From Variovorax guangxiensis (GTDB taxonomy: Bacteria; Pseudomonadota; Gammaproteobacteria; Burkholderiales; Burkholderiaceae_C): 64,000 nucleotides of DNA. The DNA is taken from positions 1 through 64,000 of the forward strand of contig NZ_RXFT01000024.1 in NCBI RefSeq assembly GCF_003952165.1. Reading direction: 5' to 3'. Below, in pieces: positions 1-8,534 of this stretch; within the stretch, counting starts at the first letter, position 1, and each line of letters begins with the position of its first letter. The notes beneath the pieces are model-generated. The model had not been told where the DNA came from and made no database searches. It saw only the letters and a list, made by a program, of their open reading frames with translations. The position numbers were made by a program, and so were the translations under genes.

Positions 1-948
1 TTGATTGCGGGGAGCGGCAAGACCAAGTCGGGTCACGGGCCTTCAACTGCTCCTCCTCCCGGCATGGCCGCCGCCAAGCCACCGGCTGCGAGTGCGCCGC
101 CAAGCCCGGCAGCGCTGTTGAGGCCAAAAGTGGTCTCTCCTTCGCCGCCTCCCGCTCCATCCGGAATCAGGCCATCGGACTCGGAGCGGTCGAAGGAAGG
201 CGAAGGGAAGGTTCTGGCGCTGATCAATCCGGTCCCGGGGCGGGCTCCTTGGATGCCCGTCGCGATTGCGGAAGCGAAGCTCAGGCGGGGCGAACTCGAA
301 ATCACGCTCCAAGACAAGATCAATTACCACGTCGAGGTGGACGACGGACTCAAGGCCATGGACGGCCCCAGCAATGCGTGGTGCGCCGCGTTTGTGAACT
401 GGTGCCTGATGCAGGCGAAATATCCAATTGAAAACCTTGGCTATCCCAATCGCAAGGTGGCGAAAGCACGCGCGCATGGGTTTTATGAAGTCGACGGGCC
501 AAAAGAGAAATCGGAGAAGACACCGCCCAAAGTCAGAAATCCCTTGTTCGTTGAATTGGATAGGCCGATCTATGGCGCCATCGCCATGGTCACATCGAGA
601 CAGGGGCATGGCCGGCACGTCGGGTTTGTCTATGCAAAAAGCGGTGACGAGGACTTGATCCTTCTTGGAGGCAATCAGCGGAGTCAGATCAGATTTTCTG
701 CTTTTGCCAAAAATTTACGAACTCAGGTAATGGTGAGAAATAAAAATGGAAAAGCGGAAATAAGAAAATCCGGAAGCTCGAGTTATTTGAAATATTTCAT
801 CCCCATTGCTTACTATGAGCAATCGAAAAAGGATCTGGTAGAACCCGGGTTGAACGAGGAAAATGTTGTGTCGCTGAATTTAATCTTGGGAATTCCTCCG
901 GAAAAGCCTGGGGGAAAGAAGGGAGGTTTGAGTGAAGATATTTCTTGA
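1..948 (+). CDS. Peptidoglycan amidase-type (TIGR02594/CHAP-like) effector, 5' end probably outside window
   Basis: The frame is open from the first base, and the first 70 residues are a Pro/Ala/Ser-rich linker rather than a start region, so the protein probably begins upstream of the window. Residues about 78-240 resemble the TIGR02594 cysteine amidase domain: a P-W-M opening, the catalytic-type motif WCAAFVNWC (Cys128), His203 and His206 in HGRHVGFV, and GGNQ near 220. Such enzymes cut peptidoglycan cross-links or stem peptides and are used as phage lysins or secreted antibacterial effectors. The next gene encodes an exported small protein, which fits an effector-immunity pair. Base composition is lower in GC than the neighbours, suggesting transfer. 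The fold is fairly confident; the effector role is inferred. Confidence 0.65.
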   Translation: MIAGSGKTKSGHGPSTAPPPGMAAAKPPAASAPPSPAALLRPKVVSPSPPPAPSGIRPSDSERSKEGEGKVLALINPVPGRAPWMPVAIAEAKLRRGELEITLQDKINYHVEVDDGLKAMDGPSNAWCAAFVNWCLMQAKYPIENLGYPNRKVAKARAHGFYEVDGPKEKSEKTPPKVRNPLFVELDRPIYGAIAMVTSRQGHGRHVGFVYAKSGDEDLILLGGNQRSQIRFSAFAKNLRTQVMVRNKNGKAEIRKSGSSSYLKYFIPIAYYEQSKKDLVEPGLNEENVVSLNLILGIPPEKPGGKKGGLSEDIS

Positions 949-959
949 AAGGGTGGTCG

Positions 960-1499
960 ATGTTTGGTTTTAATAAACTGTTCGTTTCGTTTTTGGCTGC
1001 TTTCCTTCTCTGGGGGTCTTCCTCGCAATCCTTCGCCGGATACAGAGACGATAGACTCGTTGTCTGGGTGAATTTGGATGAAAGCCCGAGCCGGGAGTTG
1101 ATCAATAAGATGGTCAAGGATTTTGTGGAGTCAGGAAGGGTCGATGCTGAGTGCGGTGTTTCCTGGCATGAATGGGGGTCGGTGCTCTACATGGAAAAGC
1201 GTCCCCCCGGAATAACTGATGAGTTGATTAGAAAAGTGTTTATCGAAAAAGATCGAAAATCTCTTCAGTACTTGAATCGATTTTTGAAGTCTTTCAGGGA
1301 CGCCGATAGAGAGATCGACGAAGGTCTGGATGGAGTCATTGTGTACTCCAAAAAGAATGGTCCGAAAATGATGAATTTCGTAACCGGCAGGAAAAAGATC
1401 AAGACTTTTGAGATGAGGCCGGGTGACGCGTCACCATCCGCCCGAGATATTGAAGATGCGTTCTGCGTGCTCCTGCCGCCCGTTACGCGTGCGCCTTAG
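960..1499 (+). CDS. Small exported protein, putative periplasmic immunity protein
   Basis: 179 residues. I chose ATG 960 because an AAGGGTGG ribosome binding site sits just upstream and the resulting N-terminus is a clean signal peptide (Phe/Leu-rich core, cleavage likely after SQSFA near residue 25). A TTG at 945 is also possible. The mature part is mixed charged and hydrophobic with no domain I recognise. The gene starts 11 nt after the amidase gene, has the same AT-rich composition, and is exported to the compartment where an amidase would act; these three points suggest it neutralises that enzyme. No direct homology to a known immunity family is claimed. Confidence 0.55.
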   Translation: MFGFNKLFVSFLAAFLLWGSSSQSFAGYRDDRLVVWVNLDESPSRELINKMVKDFVESGRVDAECGVSWHEWGSVLYMEKRPPGITDELIRKVFIEKDRKSLQYLNRFLKSFRDADREIDEGLDGVIVYSKKNGPKMMNFVTGRKKIKTFEMRPGDASPSARDIEDAFCVLLPPVTRAP

Positions 1500-1612
1500 G
1501 TTCATCCTTTTGCTCGCCCGTTGAGACCTTGGATTTGCGGAGCTTCCATGAATGGGTATCTTGCGCTTCATGCTATTGCGGGGATCGCCACACCCATGCC
1601 ACCATCTCCCGC

Positions 1613-2341
1613 ATGCCCTACCAACTCCATTACTGGCCCACTATCCAGGGCCGAGGTGAATTCGTCCGGCTCGCGCTCGAAGCTGCCGGCGCGGACTACG
1701 TCGACGTGGCGCGCTTGCCCGAGGGCGAGGGCGGTGGCGGATCCGCTCTGGGTGAGCGGCTGGACGACCCGGAGGCCGCGCGCCCTGCCTTCGCGCCGCC
1801 GTTCCTCGTCGATGGCGACATCGTGGTCGGGCAGACGGCCGCGATCCTGCTGTATCTGGGCCCCAGGCTCGGCCTGTCGGGCGTCGGCGAATCGGACGGG
1901 CTTTGGACGCACCAGTTGCAGCTCACCATCGCCGATGCGGTGGCCGAGGCGCACGACACGCACCATCCGATCTCGGTCGGCGCCTATTACGAAGACCAGC
2001 GCGACGCGGCCGTGCAGCGCGCGAAGGCCTTTCGCGAGGAGCGCATCCCGAAGTTCCTCGGCTGGTTCGAGCGCGTGCTGCAGCGCAATCCCGCGGGCAG
2101 CCAGCATCTGGTGGGCGACACGCTGACCTACGCCGACCTGTCGCTGTTCCAGCTTGTGGACGGTTTGCGCTACGCGTTTCCGAAGGCTTCGGCGCGGGCA
2201 CTCTCCGCCACGCCCGCGGTGGAGAGGCTGCATGCCAACGTCAAGCGACGTCAGCGCGTGCATGACTATCTGCAGAGTCCGCGCCGTATCGCGTTCAACG
2301 AAGATGGCATCTTCAGGCGTTATGCCGAACTGGACGGCTAG
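1613..2341 (+). CDS. Glutathione S-transferase family protein
   Basis: 242 residues from ATG 1613; the open frame runs further upstream but the family start is at MPYQLHYWP. Residues 1-80 form the thioredoxin-like half (RGEFVRL after the first strand and a GQTAAIL loop where family members bind the gamma-glutamyl part of glutathione). The rest is the helical half with the TYADLSLFQL motif typical of the C-terminal domain. These enzymes conjugate glutathione to electrophiles or have peroxidase activity; the substrate cannot be read from sequence. It converges on rsmI, and the two stop codons overlap by 3 nt, with no terminator between them. Confidence 0.85.
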   Translation: MPYQLHYWPTIQGRGEFVRLALEAAGADYVDVARLPEGEGGGGSALGERLDDPEAARPAFAPPFLVDGDIVVGQTAAILLYLGPRLGLSGVGESDGLWTHQLQLTIADAVAEAHDTHHPISVGAYYEDQRDAAVQRAKAFREERIPKFLGWFERVLQRNPAGSQHLVGDTLTYADLSLFQLVDGLRYAFPKASARALSATPAVERLHANVKRRQRVHDYLQSPRRIAFNEDGIFRRYAELDG

Positions 2342-3288
2342 TTCTGCTCCGCCTCGTCGCGGATGCGCAGCGCGGCGTCATACAGCGTATTGCGCGGGGC
2401 GCCGCTGATCTCCGCCGCCAGCTTCACGGCCGTCTTCACGGGCAGCTCCGCCAGAAGCAGGCGCAGCACGCGCTCGCCTTCGGCCCCGCCGTCACCGCTC
2501 ACGGCCACGGGGTGCAGCACCAGCGCGAACTCGCCGCGCGTGCGGTCGCGGTCGGTGGCGAACCAGTCGGGCAGGGCATCCGCGGCGACGGTGGCGATTT
2601 CCTCGAACTGCTTGGTGAGCTCGCGGCCCACGGTGACGCGGCGGTCGCCCAGTGTGGCCAGGGCGCGCGCGAGATTCTCGATGCGGTGCGGTGCCTCCAG
2701 CAGCACGACCGCGCGCGGTTCCTGCGACAGCGCCTGCACGGCCGCATCGCGCTCGCCGGCCTTGCTCGGCAGGAAGCCCGCGAAGACGAAAGCGCTGCTG
2801 GCGTTGCCGTCGTGGCCGCCCTCGGCCACCAGCCCCGCCGCGCCGACCAGCGTGGTCACGCTGCTTGCGCCCGGTAGCGGCAGCACGCGTTGTCCGGCGG
2901 CGCGCACCGCGGCCGCGAGCCGCGCGCCGGGGTCGCTCACGCCGGGCGTGCCGGCGTCGCTGACGTAGGCGATACGCTCGCCCTGCGCGAGCCGAGCGAC
3001 GACCGCCTGCGCCGCCTCGGCCTCGTTGTGCTGATGCACCGCCAGCAGCTGCGAGCCGGGCCGGTCGATGCCGTAGGCGCGCAGCAGGCTCTGCGTGTGG
3101 CGGGTGTCCTCGCAGGCGACGGCATCGACCAACTGCAGCACGTGCAGGGCGCGCAGCGTGATGTCGGCCAGGTTGCCGATGGGCGTGGCGACGACGTAGA
3201 GCGTGCCCTGCGGATAATGCTGCGCACCCGCGGCGTCATGAGCTGCCGCGAGGGCTGCGCCGAAAGAGGCGGGAGCGAGTGAAGCCAA
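2338..3288 (-). CDS. rsmI: 16S rRNA (cytidine1402-2'-O)-methyltransferase RsmI
   Basis: 316 residues. The protein uses SAM to methylate the ribose of C1402 in the decoding centre of 16S rRNA. Family motifs are all present: VATPIGNLADIT near the N-terminus, CEDTRHTQ, SDAGTPGVSDPG, LPGASSVTTLV (SAM site), EAPHRI and GRELTKQFEE. I chose TTG at 3288 because a GGAGA site lies 7 nt upstream and the family N-terminal strand follows about 34 residues later; the open frame continues much further but reads as antisense of yraN. It is divergent from yraN across 69 nt, echoing the enterobacterial yraL-yraN-diaA-dolP neighbourhood. Confidence 0.93.
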   Translation of the reverse strand: MASLAPASFGAALAAAHDAAGAQHYPQGTLYVVATPIGNLADITLRALHVLQLVDAVACEDTRHTQSLLRAYGIDRPGSQLLAVHQHNEAEAAQAVVARLAQGERIAYVSDAGTPGVSDPGARLAAAVRAAGQRVLPLPGASSVTTLVGAAGLVAEGGHDGNASSAFVFAGFLPSKAGERDAAVQALSQEPRAVVLLEAPHRIENLARALATLGDRRVTVGRELTKQFEEIATVAADALPDWFATDRDRTRGEFALVLHPVAVSGDGGAEGERVLRLLLAELPVKTAVKLAAEISGAPRNTLYDAALRIRDEAEQN

Positions 3289-3357
3289 GGGGTTTCTCCG
3301 TCGGAACGAACAGGCAGCAGGAAAAAGAAGACTCTCGAGAGCCGGCCAGGGAGGGCC

Positions 3358-3735
3358 ATGAAGACCGACACCACAACGAAGCATCGGGGCGATGCGGCGG
3401 AAGACGCCGCGCTCGACCACCTGCGGGACGCGGGCCTCGTGCTGCTCGCCCGCAATTATCGGACGCCCGGGCGCGGCGGCGGCGAGATCGACCTGATCAT
3501 GCGCGATCCGCGCCCGTCGCCCACGGGCACGCTGGTGTTCGTGGAGGTGCGCCATCGCAGTTCCGGCACGCACGGCGGCGCGGGTGGCAGCATCACGGGG
3601 CTGAAGCAGCGGCGCATCGTGTTCGCCGCGCAGCACTACCTGAGCCGGCTGCGCACGGTGCCGCCGTGCCGCTTCGACGTGGTGCTGGTCGAAGAGAAGA
3701 TCACGTGGCTGCGGGCGGCCTTCGACGCCGGTTGA
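3358..3735 (+). CDS. yraN: YraN family (UPF0102) endonuclease-like protein
   Basis: 125 residues, the usual family length. It has the restriction-endonuclease-like core: an N-terminal G-x-x-A-E-D helix, then NYRTPGRGGGEIDLI and LVFVEVRHR, where the E-x-D and E-V-R residues match the predicted metal-binding nuclease site. Function in the cell is not established; a role in DNA processing has been suggested for the family. A strong AGGGAGGG ribosome binding site precedes ATG 3358. It lies between rsmI and the diaA-like gene, the conserved order, but the lpoA gene that sits here in enterobacteria is absent. Confidence 0.88.
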   Translation: MKTDTTTKHRGDAAEDAALDHLRDAGLVLLARNYRTPGRGGGEIDLIMRDPRPSPTGTLVFVEVRHRSSGTHGGAGGSITGLKQRRIVFAAQHYLSRLRTVPPCRFDVVLVEEKITWLRAAFDAG

Positions 3736-3820
3736 CGAACAGTTCGAGGAACTGAAGCCTCGATGAGTGCTCCACATCTCGAACGTCTTGTTTCACAGCC
3801 CCCAGTTATCATCCCGCCCC

Positions 3821-4432
3821 ATGCTCGAGCAACGGATTCAGCAGCACTTCATCGACAGTGCCGACCTCAAGTACCAGACCGGGCCGGTCCTCAGCAAACC
3901 CATCTCCCAAGCGATGCAGGCCATCCTCGCCTGCGTGACCAGCGGCGGCAAGGTGCTCGCCTGCGGCGCAGGCGTGTCGGGCCTGCTGGCGGCCCAGTTC
4001 GCCGCGCAGTTCGTGGGCCGCTTCGAACGCGAGCGGCCCGAGCTCGGCGCCATCGCGCTGCCCGGCGATGCCACCGACCCCGCCGCCGACAGTGCCGACG
4101 CGGCTGACGCCGACCGCTTCGCCCGCCAGGTGCGCGCGCTCGGCCAGGCCGGCGACGTGCTGCTCGCGTTGAGCGTCAGTGGCCAGTCGGCCCCGGTGCT
4201 GGCGGCGGTGACCGCGGCGCACGAGCGCGACATGACCGTGGTCGCGCTGCTGGGCAACGCGGCATCGGGCGCCGGCGGCGCCATCGGCCGCGCGCTGCGC
4301 GAGACCGACGTCCAGATCAGCGTGCCGCACGAGCGTGCGGCGCGCATCCACGAGATCCACCAGATCGCGCTGCATTGCCTGTGCGACGGCGTGGACGCCC
4401 AGTTACTCGGAGAACAGGAAGCTTCCTCATGA
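3821..4432 (+). CDS. diaA: SIS-domain protein, DiaA-like (phosphoheptose isomerase superfamily)
   Basis: 203 residues forming one SIS (sugar isomerase) domain: an N-terminal helix pair, GGKVLACGAGVSG at about 46-58, and LSVSGQSAPV near 125. In enterobacteria DiaA binds DnaA as a tetramer and promotes timely initiation of replication; the related GmhA isomerises sedoheptulose 7-phosphate. Position between yraN and a dolP-like gene favours DiaA. Start ATG 3821 has no ribosome binding site but a TATCAT hexamer ends 8 nt before it, suggesting a leaderless transcript. Its stop overlaps the next start (ATGA). Some databases would call it phosphoheptose isomerase. Confidence 0.75.
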   Translation: MLEQRIQQHFIDSADLKYQTGPVLSKPISQAMQAILACVTSGGKVLACGAGVSGLLAAQFAAQFVGRFERERPELGAIALPGDATDPAADSADAADADRFARQVRALGQAGDVLLALSVSGQSAPVLAAVTAAHERDMTVVALLGNAASGAGGAIGRALRETDVQISVPHERAARIHEIHQIALHCLCDGVDAQLLGEQEASS

Positions 4433-5247
4433 CCTTGACGACCATGACGACGACATCGACCCAGCGTTTCGCTCTCGCCCTGACACTGGGCGCCGCAATG
4501 GTTGCCGGCCTCTCCGCCTGCGTGCCGCTCGTCGTGGGCGGCGCGGCCGTGGTGGGCGTGGGCATGGTGGCCACCGACCGCCGCAGCTCGGGCGCCCAGC
4601 TGGACGACCAGGGCATCGAACTGCGTGCCGCCGCCCGCGTGCGCGATATCGCCAACGACCAGATGTACGTGAGCGTGACCAGCTACAACCGCCAGGTGCT
4701 GCTGACCGGCGCCGTGGGCAGCGATGCCGACCGCCGCCGCGTCGAAGACGAGGTGAGCCGCATCGTGAACGTTCGCTCGGTGGTCAACGAGCTGACCGTC
4801 GGTTCCTCCAGCACCTTCCAGGACCGCTCGAACGACCTCTACATCACCGGCAAGGTGAAGGCCTCGCTGCTCGACGCCAAGGACATCTTCGCGAACTCCT
4901 TCAAGGTGGTGACCGAACGCGGCGTGGTCTACCTGATGGGCATCGCCACGCGGCGCGAGACCGATCGCGCGACCGAGATCACGCGCGGCGTGTCGGGCGT
5001 GGTGAAGGTGGTGCGCGTGGTCGAGGTCGTGAGCGAAGCCGATCTGGCGGCCAGCCAGGCGGCGAATCAGGCTGCCGCGCAGCGCGGTGGCACGGGGCCG
5101 GCGCCGGTGACTTCGGCAACGCCGTCCGCGCCCTCGTCGTCTTCCACCTCGCGCGTGCCGCTGCCGCCGATGGAGCCGTTGCCACCCGCGGGCTCGTCGA
5201 CGCCGGCGCCTTCCTCGAACGGCGTGACGACCTCGCCGGTGCGCTGA
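4429..5247 (+). CDS. dolP: BON-domain outer-membrane lipoprotein, DolP/YraP-like
   Basis: 272 residues. The signal sequence ends in a lipobox (GLSAC, Cys31). Two BON domains follow (about 70-130 and 140-200), each with the alternating hydrophobic pattern and a central glycine (VLLTGAVG and VYLMGIA). The last 70 residues are a Ser/Pro/Thr-rich disordered tail. DolP homologues bind anionic phospholipid and support outer-membrane integrity at division sites. Translation is likely coupled to the diaA-like gene by an ATGA overlap; ATG 4444 is an alternative start. The C-terminal tail is longer than in enterobacterial DolP. Family assignment is secure, orthology is inferred from synteny. Confidence 0.82.
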   Translation: MTLTTMTTTSTQRFALALTLGAAMVAGLSACVPLVVGGAAVVGVGMVATDRRSSGAQLDDQGIELRAAARVRDIANDQMYVSVTSYNRQVLLTGAVGSDADRRRVEDEVSRIVNVRSVVNELTVGSSSTFQDRSNDLYITGKVKASLLDAKDIFANSFKVVTERGVVYLMGIATRRETDRATEITRGVSGVVKVVRVVEVVSEADLAASQAANQAAAQRGGTGPAPVTSATPSAPSSSSTSRVPLPPMEPLPPAGSSTPAPSSNGVTTSPVR

Positions 5248-5269
5248 AGATCCGGCACGCCAAGACAGG

Positions 5270-5295
5270 AAAGCCCGCTGATGCGGGCTTTCTTC
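5270..5295. terminator. Bidirectional rho-independent terminator
   Basis: A 9-bp perfect stem (AAAGCCCGC / GCGGGCTTT) with a TGAT loop, flanked by A-rich and T-rich sides, sits between the convergent dolP-like gene and the dehydrogenase gene, so it can serve both strands. Confidence 0.8.
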
Positions 5296-5301
5296 ATTGC
5301 G

Positions 5302-6210
5302 TCACTTGAGCCGCGTGATGAGGCTCGAGGTGTCCCAGCGCCGGCCACCGGCCTGCTGCACGTCGGCGTAGAACTGGTCGACCAGCGCCGTCACCGGCAC
5401 GCGCGCGCCGTTGCGCTTGGCTTCGTCGAGCACCAGGCCCAGGTCCTTGCGCATCCAGTCGACCGCGAAGCCGTAGTCGAACTTGCCTTCGATCATGGTC
5501 TTGCCGCGGTTCTCCATTTGCCAGCTCTGGGCTGCGCCCTTGCTGATGACGCCCAGCACGGCCTCCATGTCGAGACCGGCGCGCTGGCCAAAGGCGATGG
5601 CTTCCGACAGGCCCTGCACCAGCCCCGCGATGGCGATCTGGTTCACCATCTTCGCGAGCTGGCCGGCACCGCTCTCGCCGAGCAGCGTGACCGCACGCGA
5701 GAACGCCATGGCCACCGGCTTGATGCGCTCGAAGACCGCCGCGTCGCCGCCGCACATCACGGTGAGCGCGCCGTTCTGCGCGCCGGCCTGGCCACCCGAG
5801 ACGGGGGCGTCGATGAAGTGCAGGCCCAGCGCCTGCGCTGCCTTGGAGAGCTCGCGCGCCACATCGGCCGAGGCGGTGGTGTGGTCGACCAGCGCCGCGC
5901 CCTTCTTCATGCCGGCGAAGGCGCCGTCGTCGCCCAGCACCACCGAGCGCAGGTCGTCGTCGTTGCCTACGCAGCAGAACACGATGTCGGCGCCGGCGGC
6001 CGCTTCGCGCGGGGTAGCGGCGTGGCGGCCGGGCGGGCCGAATTCCTCGGCCCAGGCCTGCGCCTTGGCGGCGGTGCGGTTGTAGACCGTGACGCTGTGG
6101 CCGGCCCTGGCCAGGTGGCCGGCCATCGGGCCGCCCATGACGCCGAGGCCGATGAAGGCCACGGTCCGCGCGGGGATGGATTCGTAGGTGCGGGGGTTGA
6201 TGCTGCTCAT
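5302..6210 (-). CDS. NAD(P)-dependent beta-hydroxyacid dehydrogenase (3-hydroxyisobutyrate dehydrogenase family)
   Basis: 302 residues from ATG 6210. The N-terminal Rossmann fold carries GLGVMGGPMA at 21-30, which is the family signature and NAD(P) loop. The substrate-binding motif DAPVSGGQAGA and the catalytic lysine in KMVNQ follow, then the all-helical C-terminal domain. Members oxidise 3-hydroxyisobutyrate, tartronate semialdehyde, glyoxylate or succinic semialdehyde related acids; the exact substrate is not decided by sequence. It is a single-gene unit facing dolP across a shared terminator; no pathway neighbours are present to narrow the role. Confidence 0.85.
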   Translation of the reverse strand: MSSINPRTYESIPARTVAFIGLGVMGGPMAGHLARAGHSVTVYNRTAAKAQAWAEEFGPPGRHAATPREAAAGADIVFCCVGNDDDLRSVVLGDDGAFAGMKKGAALVDHTTASADVARELSKAAQALGLHFIDAPVSGGQAGAQNGALTVMCGGDAAVFERIKPVAMAFSRAVTLLGESGAGQLAKMVNQIAIAGLVQGLSEAIAFGQRAGLDMEAVLGVISKGAAQSWQMENRGKTMIEGKFDYGFAVDWMRKDLGLVLDEAKRNGARVPVTALVDQFYADVQQAGGRRWDTSSLITRLK

Positions 6211-6274
6211 GGGGCGACAGCTTAAGGCCATTCCGCCGCAGGCGCCGCGCGGCGGAGGCCGGCCTCCCGCGGCC

Positions 6275-7411
6275 TCAGACGATCGCGAAGTGCTCCGTGC
6301 CCGCCGCCAGGTCGGTGCTGCGCGCGCGCTGGCTGTTGAGCTTGATCTGCAGCCGCAGGTCGTTGGCCGAGTCGGCGTTGCGGATGGCGTCCTCGAAGCT
6401 GATCGAGTGGCTCTCGAACAGGTCGAACAGCGCCTGGTCGAAGGTCTGCATGCCCAGGTTGCGGCTCTTGCGCATGATTTCCTTGATCTCGCCCACCTCG
6501 CCCTTGAAGATCAGGTCGGAAATCAGCGGCGTGTTCAGCAGCACTTCCACCGCGGCCACGCGGCCCAGGCCGTCTTCCGTCGGCACCAGCCGTTGCGAAA
6601 CCAGCGAGCGCAGGTTCAGCGACAGGTCCATCAGCAGCTGCGCGCGGCGTTCTTCGGGGAAGAAGTTGATGATCCGGTCCAGCGCCTGGTTGGCGCTGTT
6701 GGCGTGCAGCGTGGCCATGCACAGGTGGCCCGTTTCGGCGAAAGCCACGGCGTGCTCCATGGTTTCGCGGTCGCGGATTTCGCCCATCAGAATGACGTCC
6801 GGCGCCTGGCGCAGCGTGTTTTTCAGCGCGGCTTCCCAGCTGTCGGTGTCGATGCCCACTTCGCGCTGCGTCACCACGCAGTTCTTGTGCGGATGCACGA
6901 ATTCGACCGGGTCTTCCACCGTCACGATGTGGCCGTAGGAGTTCTCGTTGCGCCAGTCGATCATCGCCGCCAGCGTGGTCGACTTGCCCGAGCCCGTGGC
7001 GCCCACCAGGATGCACAGGCCGCGCTTGGTCATCGACACGTCCTTCAGCACCTGCGGCATGCCCAGGCCGTCGATGGTCGGCAGCTTGGCGGGAATGGTC
7101 CGCAGCACCATGCCGACCTTGCCCTGCTGCACGAACGCGTTCACGCGGAAGCGGCCGATGCCGGTGGGCGAGATCGCGAAGTTGCATTCCTTGGTGCGCT
7201 CGAACTCCGCCGTCTGGCGGTCGTTCATGATCGAGCGGGTCAGCGCCAGCGTGTGCGGCGCGCCCAGCGCCTGCTGCGAAACCTTGGTGACCTTGCCGTC
7301 GACCTTGATGGCCGGCGGGAAGTCGGCGGTGATGAACAGGTCGCTGCCGTTGCGGCTCACCATGAGCTTGAGCAGGTCGTTGATGAACTGGCTGGCTTGA
7401 TCGCGTTCCAT
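6275..7411 (-). CDS. pilU: Type IV pilus retraction ATPase PilU
   Basis: 378 residues, usual PilU length. It has an N-terminal PAS-like domain, Walker A GATGSGKST at 137-145, the Asp box (TVEDPVEFVH), Walker B with LMGEIRDRETM and the His box (HLCMATLHANSANQ). PilU is the accessory retraction motor that works with PilT to depolymerise pili in twitching motility. It follows pilT after 28 nt on the same strand and is probably cotranscribed. Compared with pilT it has the longer C-terminal extension typical of PilU (about 30 residues after the last helix). Confidence 0.95.
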   Translation of the reverse strand: MERDQASQFINDLLKLMVSRNGSDLFITADFPPAIKVDGKVTKVSQQALGAPHTLALTRSIMNDRQTAEFERTKECNFAISPTGIGRFRVNAFVQQGKVGMVLRTIPAKLPTIDGLGMPQVLKDVSMTKRGLCILVGATGSGKSTTLAAMIDWRNENSYGHIVTVEDPVEFVHPHKNCVVTQREVGIDTDSWEAALKNTLRQAPDVILMGEIRDRETMEHAVAFAETGHLCMATLHANSANQALDRIINFFPEERRAQLLMDLSLNLRSLVSQRLVPTEDGLGRVAAVEVLLNTPLISDLIFKGEVGEIKEIMRKSRNLGMQTFDQALFDLFESHSISFEDAIRNADSANDLRLQIKLNSQRARSTDLAAGTEHFAIV

Positions 7412-7439
7412 GATGTCTTTGCTCCGGGAGGGCCTGGGG

Positions 7440-8483
7440 TCAGCCGGGGAAGTTCTCGGGGATCTTGGCTTTCCCGCGGGCTTCCGCTGCCGAGATGGTA
7501 TTGCGGCGCACCAGTTCCGTCAGGTTCTGGTCCAGCGTCTGCATGCCCGAGCCCTGGCCGGTCTGGATGGTGGAGTACATCTGCGCCACCTTGGCCTCGC
7601 GGATCAGGTTGCGGATGGCCGGTGTGCCCAGCATGATCTCGTGCGCCGCCACGCGGCTCTGGCCGTCCTTTGTCTTGCACAGCGTCTGCGAGATCACGGC
7701 CTGCAGCGACTCCGACAGCATGGCGCGGATCATTTCCTTCTCTTCGCCCGGGAACACGTCGATGATCCGGTCGATGGTCTTGGCGGCCGAGGAGGTGTGC
7801 AGCGTGCCGAACACCAGGTGGCCCGTTTCCGCGGCGGTCATGGCCAGGCGGATGGTTTCGAGGTCGCGCAGCTCGCCCACCAGGATGGCGTCGGGGTCTT
7901 CGCGCAGCGCGGAGCGCAGGGCGTTGGAGAACGACAGCGTCATCGGCCCCACCTCGCGCTGGTTGATCAGGCACTTCTTCGACTCGTGCACGAATTCGAT
8001 CGGGTCTTCCACCGTGAGGATGTGGCCGTACTCGTTCTCGTTGAGGTAGTTGATCATGGCCGCCAGCGTGGTCGACTTGCCCGAGCCCGTGGGGCCCGTC
8101 ACCAGCACCAGCCCGCGCGGCTTGAGCGCCAGTTCACCGAAAATCTTCGGCGCGTTCAGCTGCTCGAGCGTGAGGATCTTGGACGGAATGGTCCGGAACA
8201 CCGCGGCGGCGCCGCGTGCCTGGTTGAAGGCGTTCACGCGGAAGCGCGCGAGGCCGTCGATCTCGAAGGAGAAGTCGACCTCCAGGAACTCTTCGTAGTG
8301 CTTGCGGTGCGTGTCGCTCATGATGTCGTACACCATGGCGTGCACGCCCTTGTGGTCGAGCGCGTCGACGTTGATGCGGCGCACGTCGCCGTTGACGCGG
8401 ATCATGGGCGGCAGGCCCGCGGAAAGGTGCAGGTCGGAGGCTTTGTTCTTGACGCTGAACGCCAGCAGTTGGGTGATGTCCAC
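7440..8483 (-). CDS. pilT: Type IV pilus twitching motility ATPase PilT
   Basis: 347 residues, matching the family. Walker A GPTGSGKST is at 130-138, the Asp box is TVEDPIEFVH, the Walker B/AIRNLIRE region and His box (HLVFGTLHTSSA) are intact, and the AIRNLIRE motif needed for retraction in studied PilT proteins is present near 288. I chose GTG 8483 because GAGGAG lies 5-9 nt upstream and the family start VDITQLLAF follows; an upstream extension of the frame is antisense to yggS. Hexameric ATPase at the pilus base that powers retraction. It is divergent from yggS, a common arrangement. Confidence 0.96.
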   Translation of the reverse strand: MDITQLLAFSVKNKASDLHLSAGLPPMIRVNGDVRRINVDALDHKGVHAMVYDIMSDTHRKHYEEFLEVDFSFEIDGLARFRVNAFNQARGAAAVFRTIPSKILTLEQLNAPKIFGELALKPRGLVLVTGPTGSGKSTTLAAMINYLNENEYGHILTVEDPIEFVHESKKCLINQREVGPMTLSFSNALRSALREDPDAILVGELRDLETIRLAMTAAETGHLVFGTLHTSSAAKTIDRIIDVFPGEEKEMIRAMLSESLQAVISQTLCKTKDGQSRVAAHEIMLGTPAIRNLIREAKVAQMYSTIQTGQGSGMQTLDQNLTELVRRNTISAAEARGKAKIPENFPG

Positions 8484-8534
8484 GGGGCTCCTCGGCTCGG
8501 GTTTCGTGACGTTTTGATACGATTTTGGACGATT

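Noticed and set aside
3289..3777. N-terminal extension of rsmI to 3777
   Set aside because: The added residues are antisense of yraN and match no RsmI family sequence; TTG 3288 has a good ribosome binding site.
3736..3820. lpoA expected between rsmI/yraN and diaA
   Set aside because: The gap is only 85 nt and holds no coding sequence; LpoA is simply absent here.
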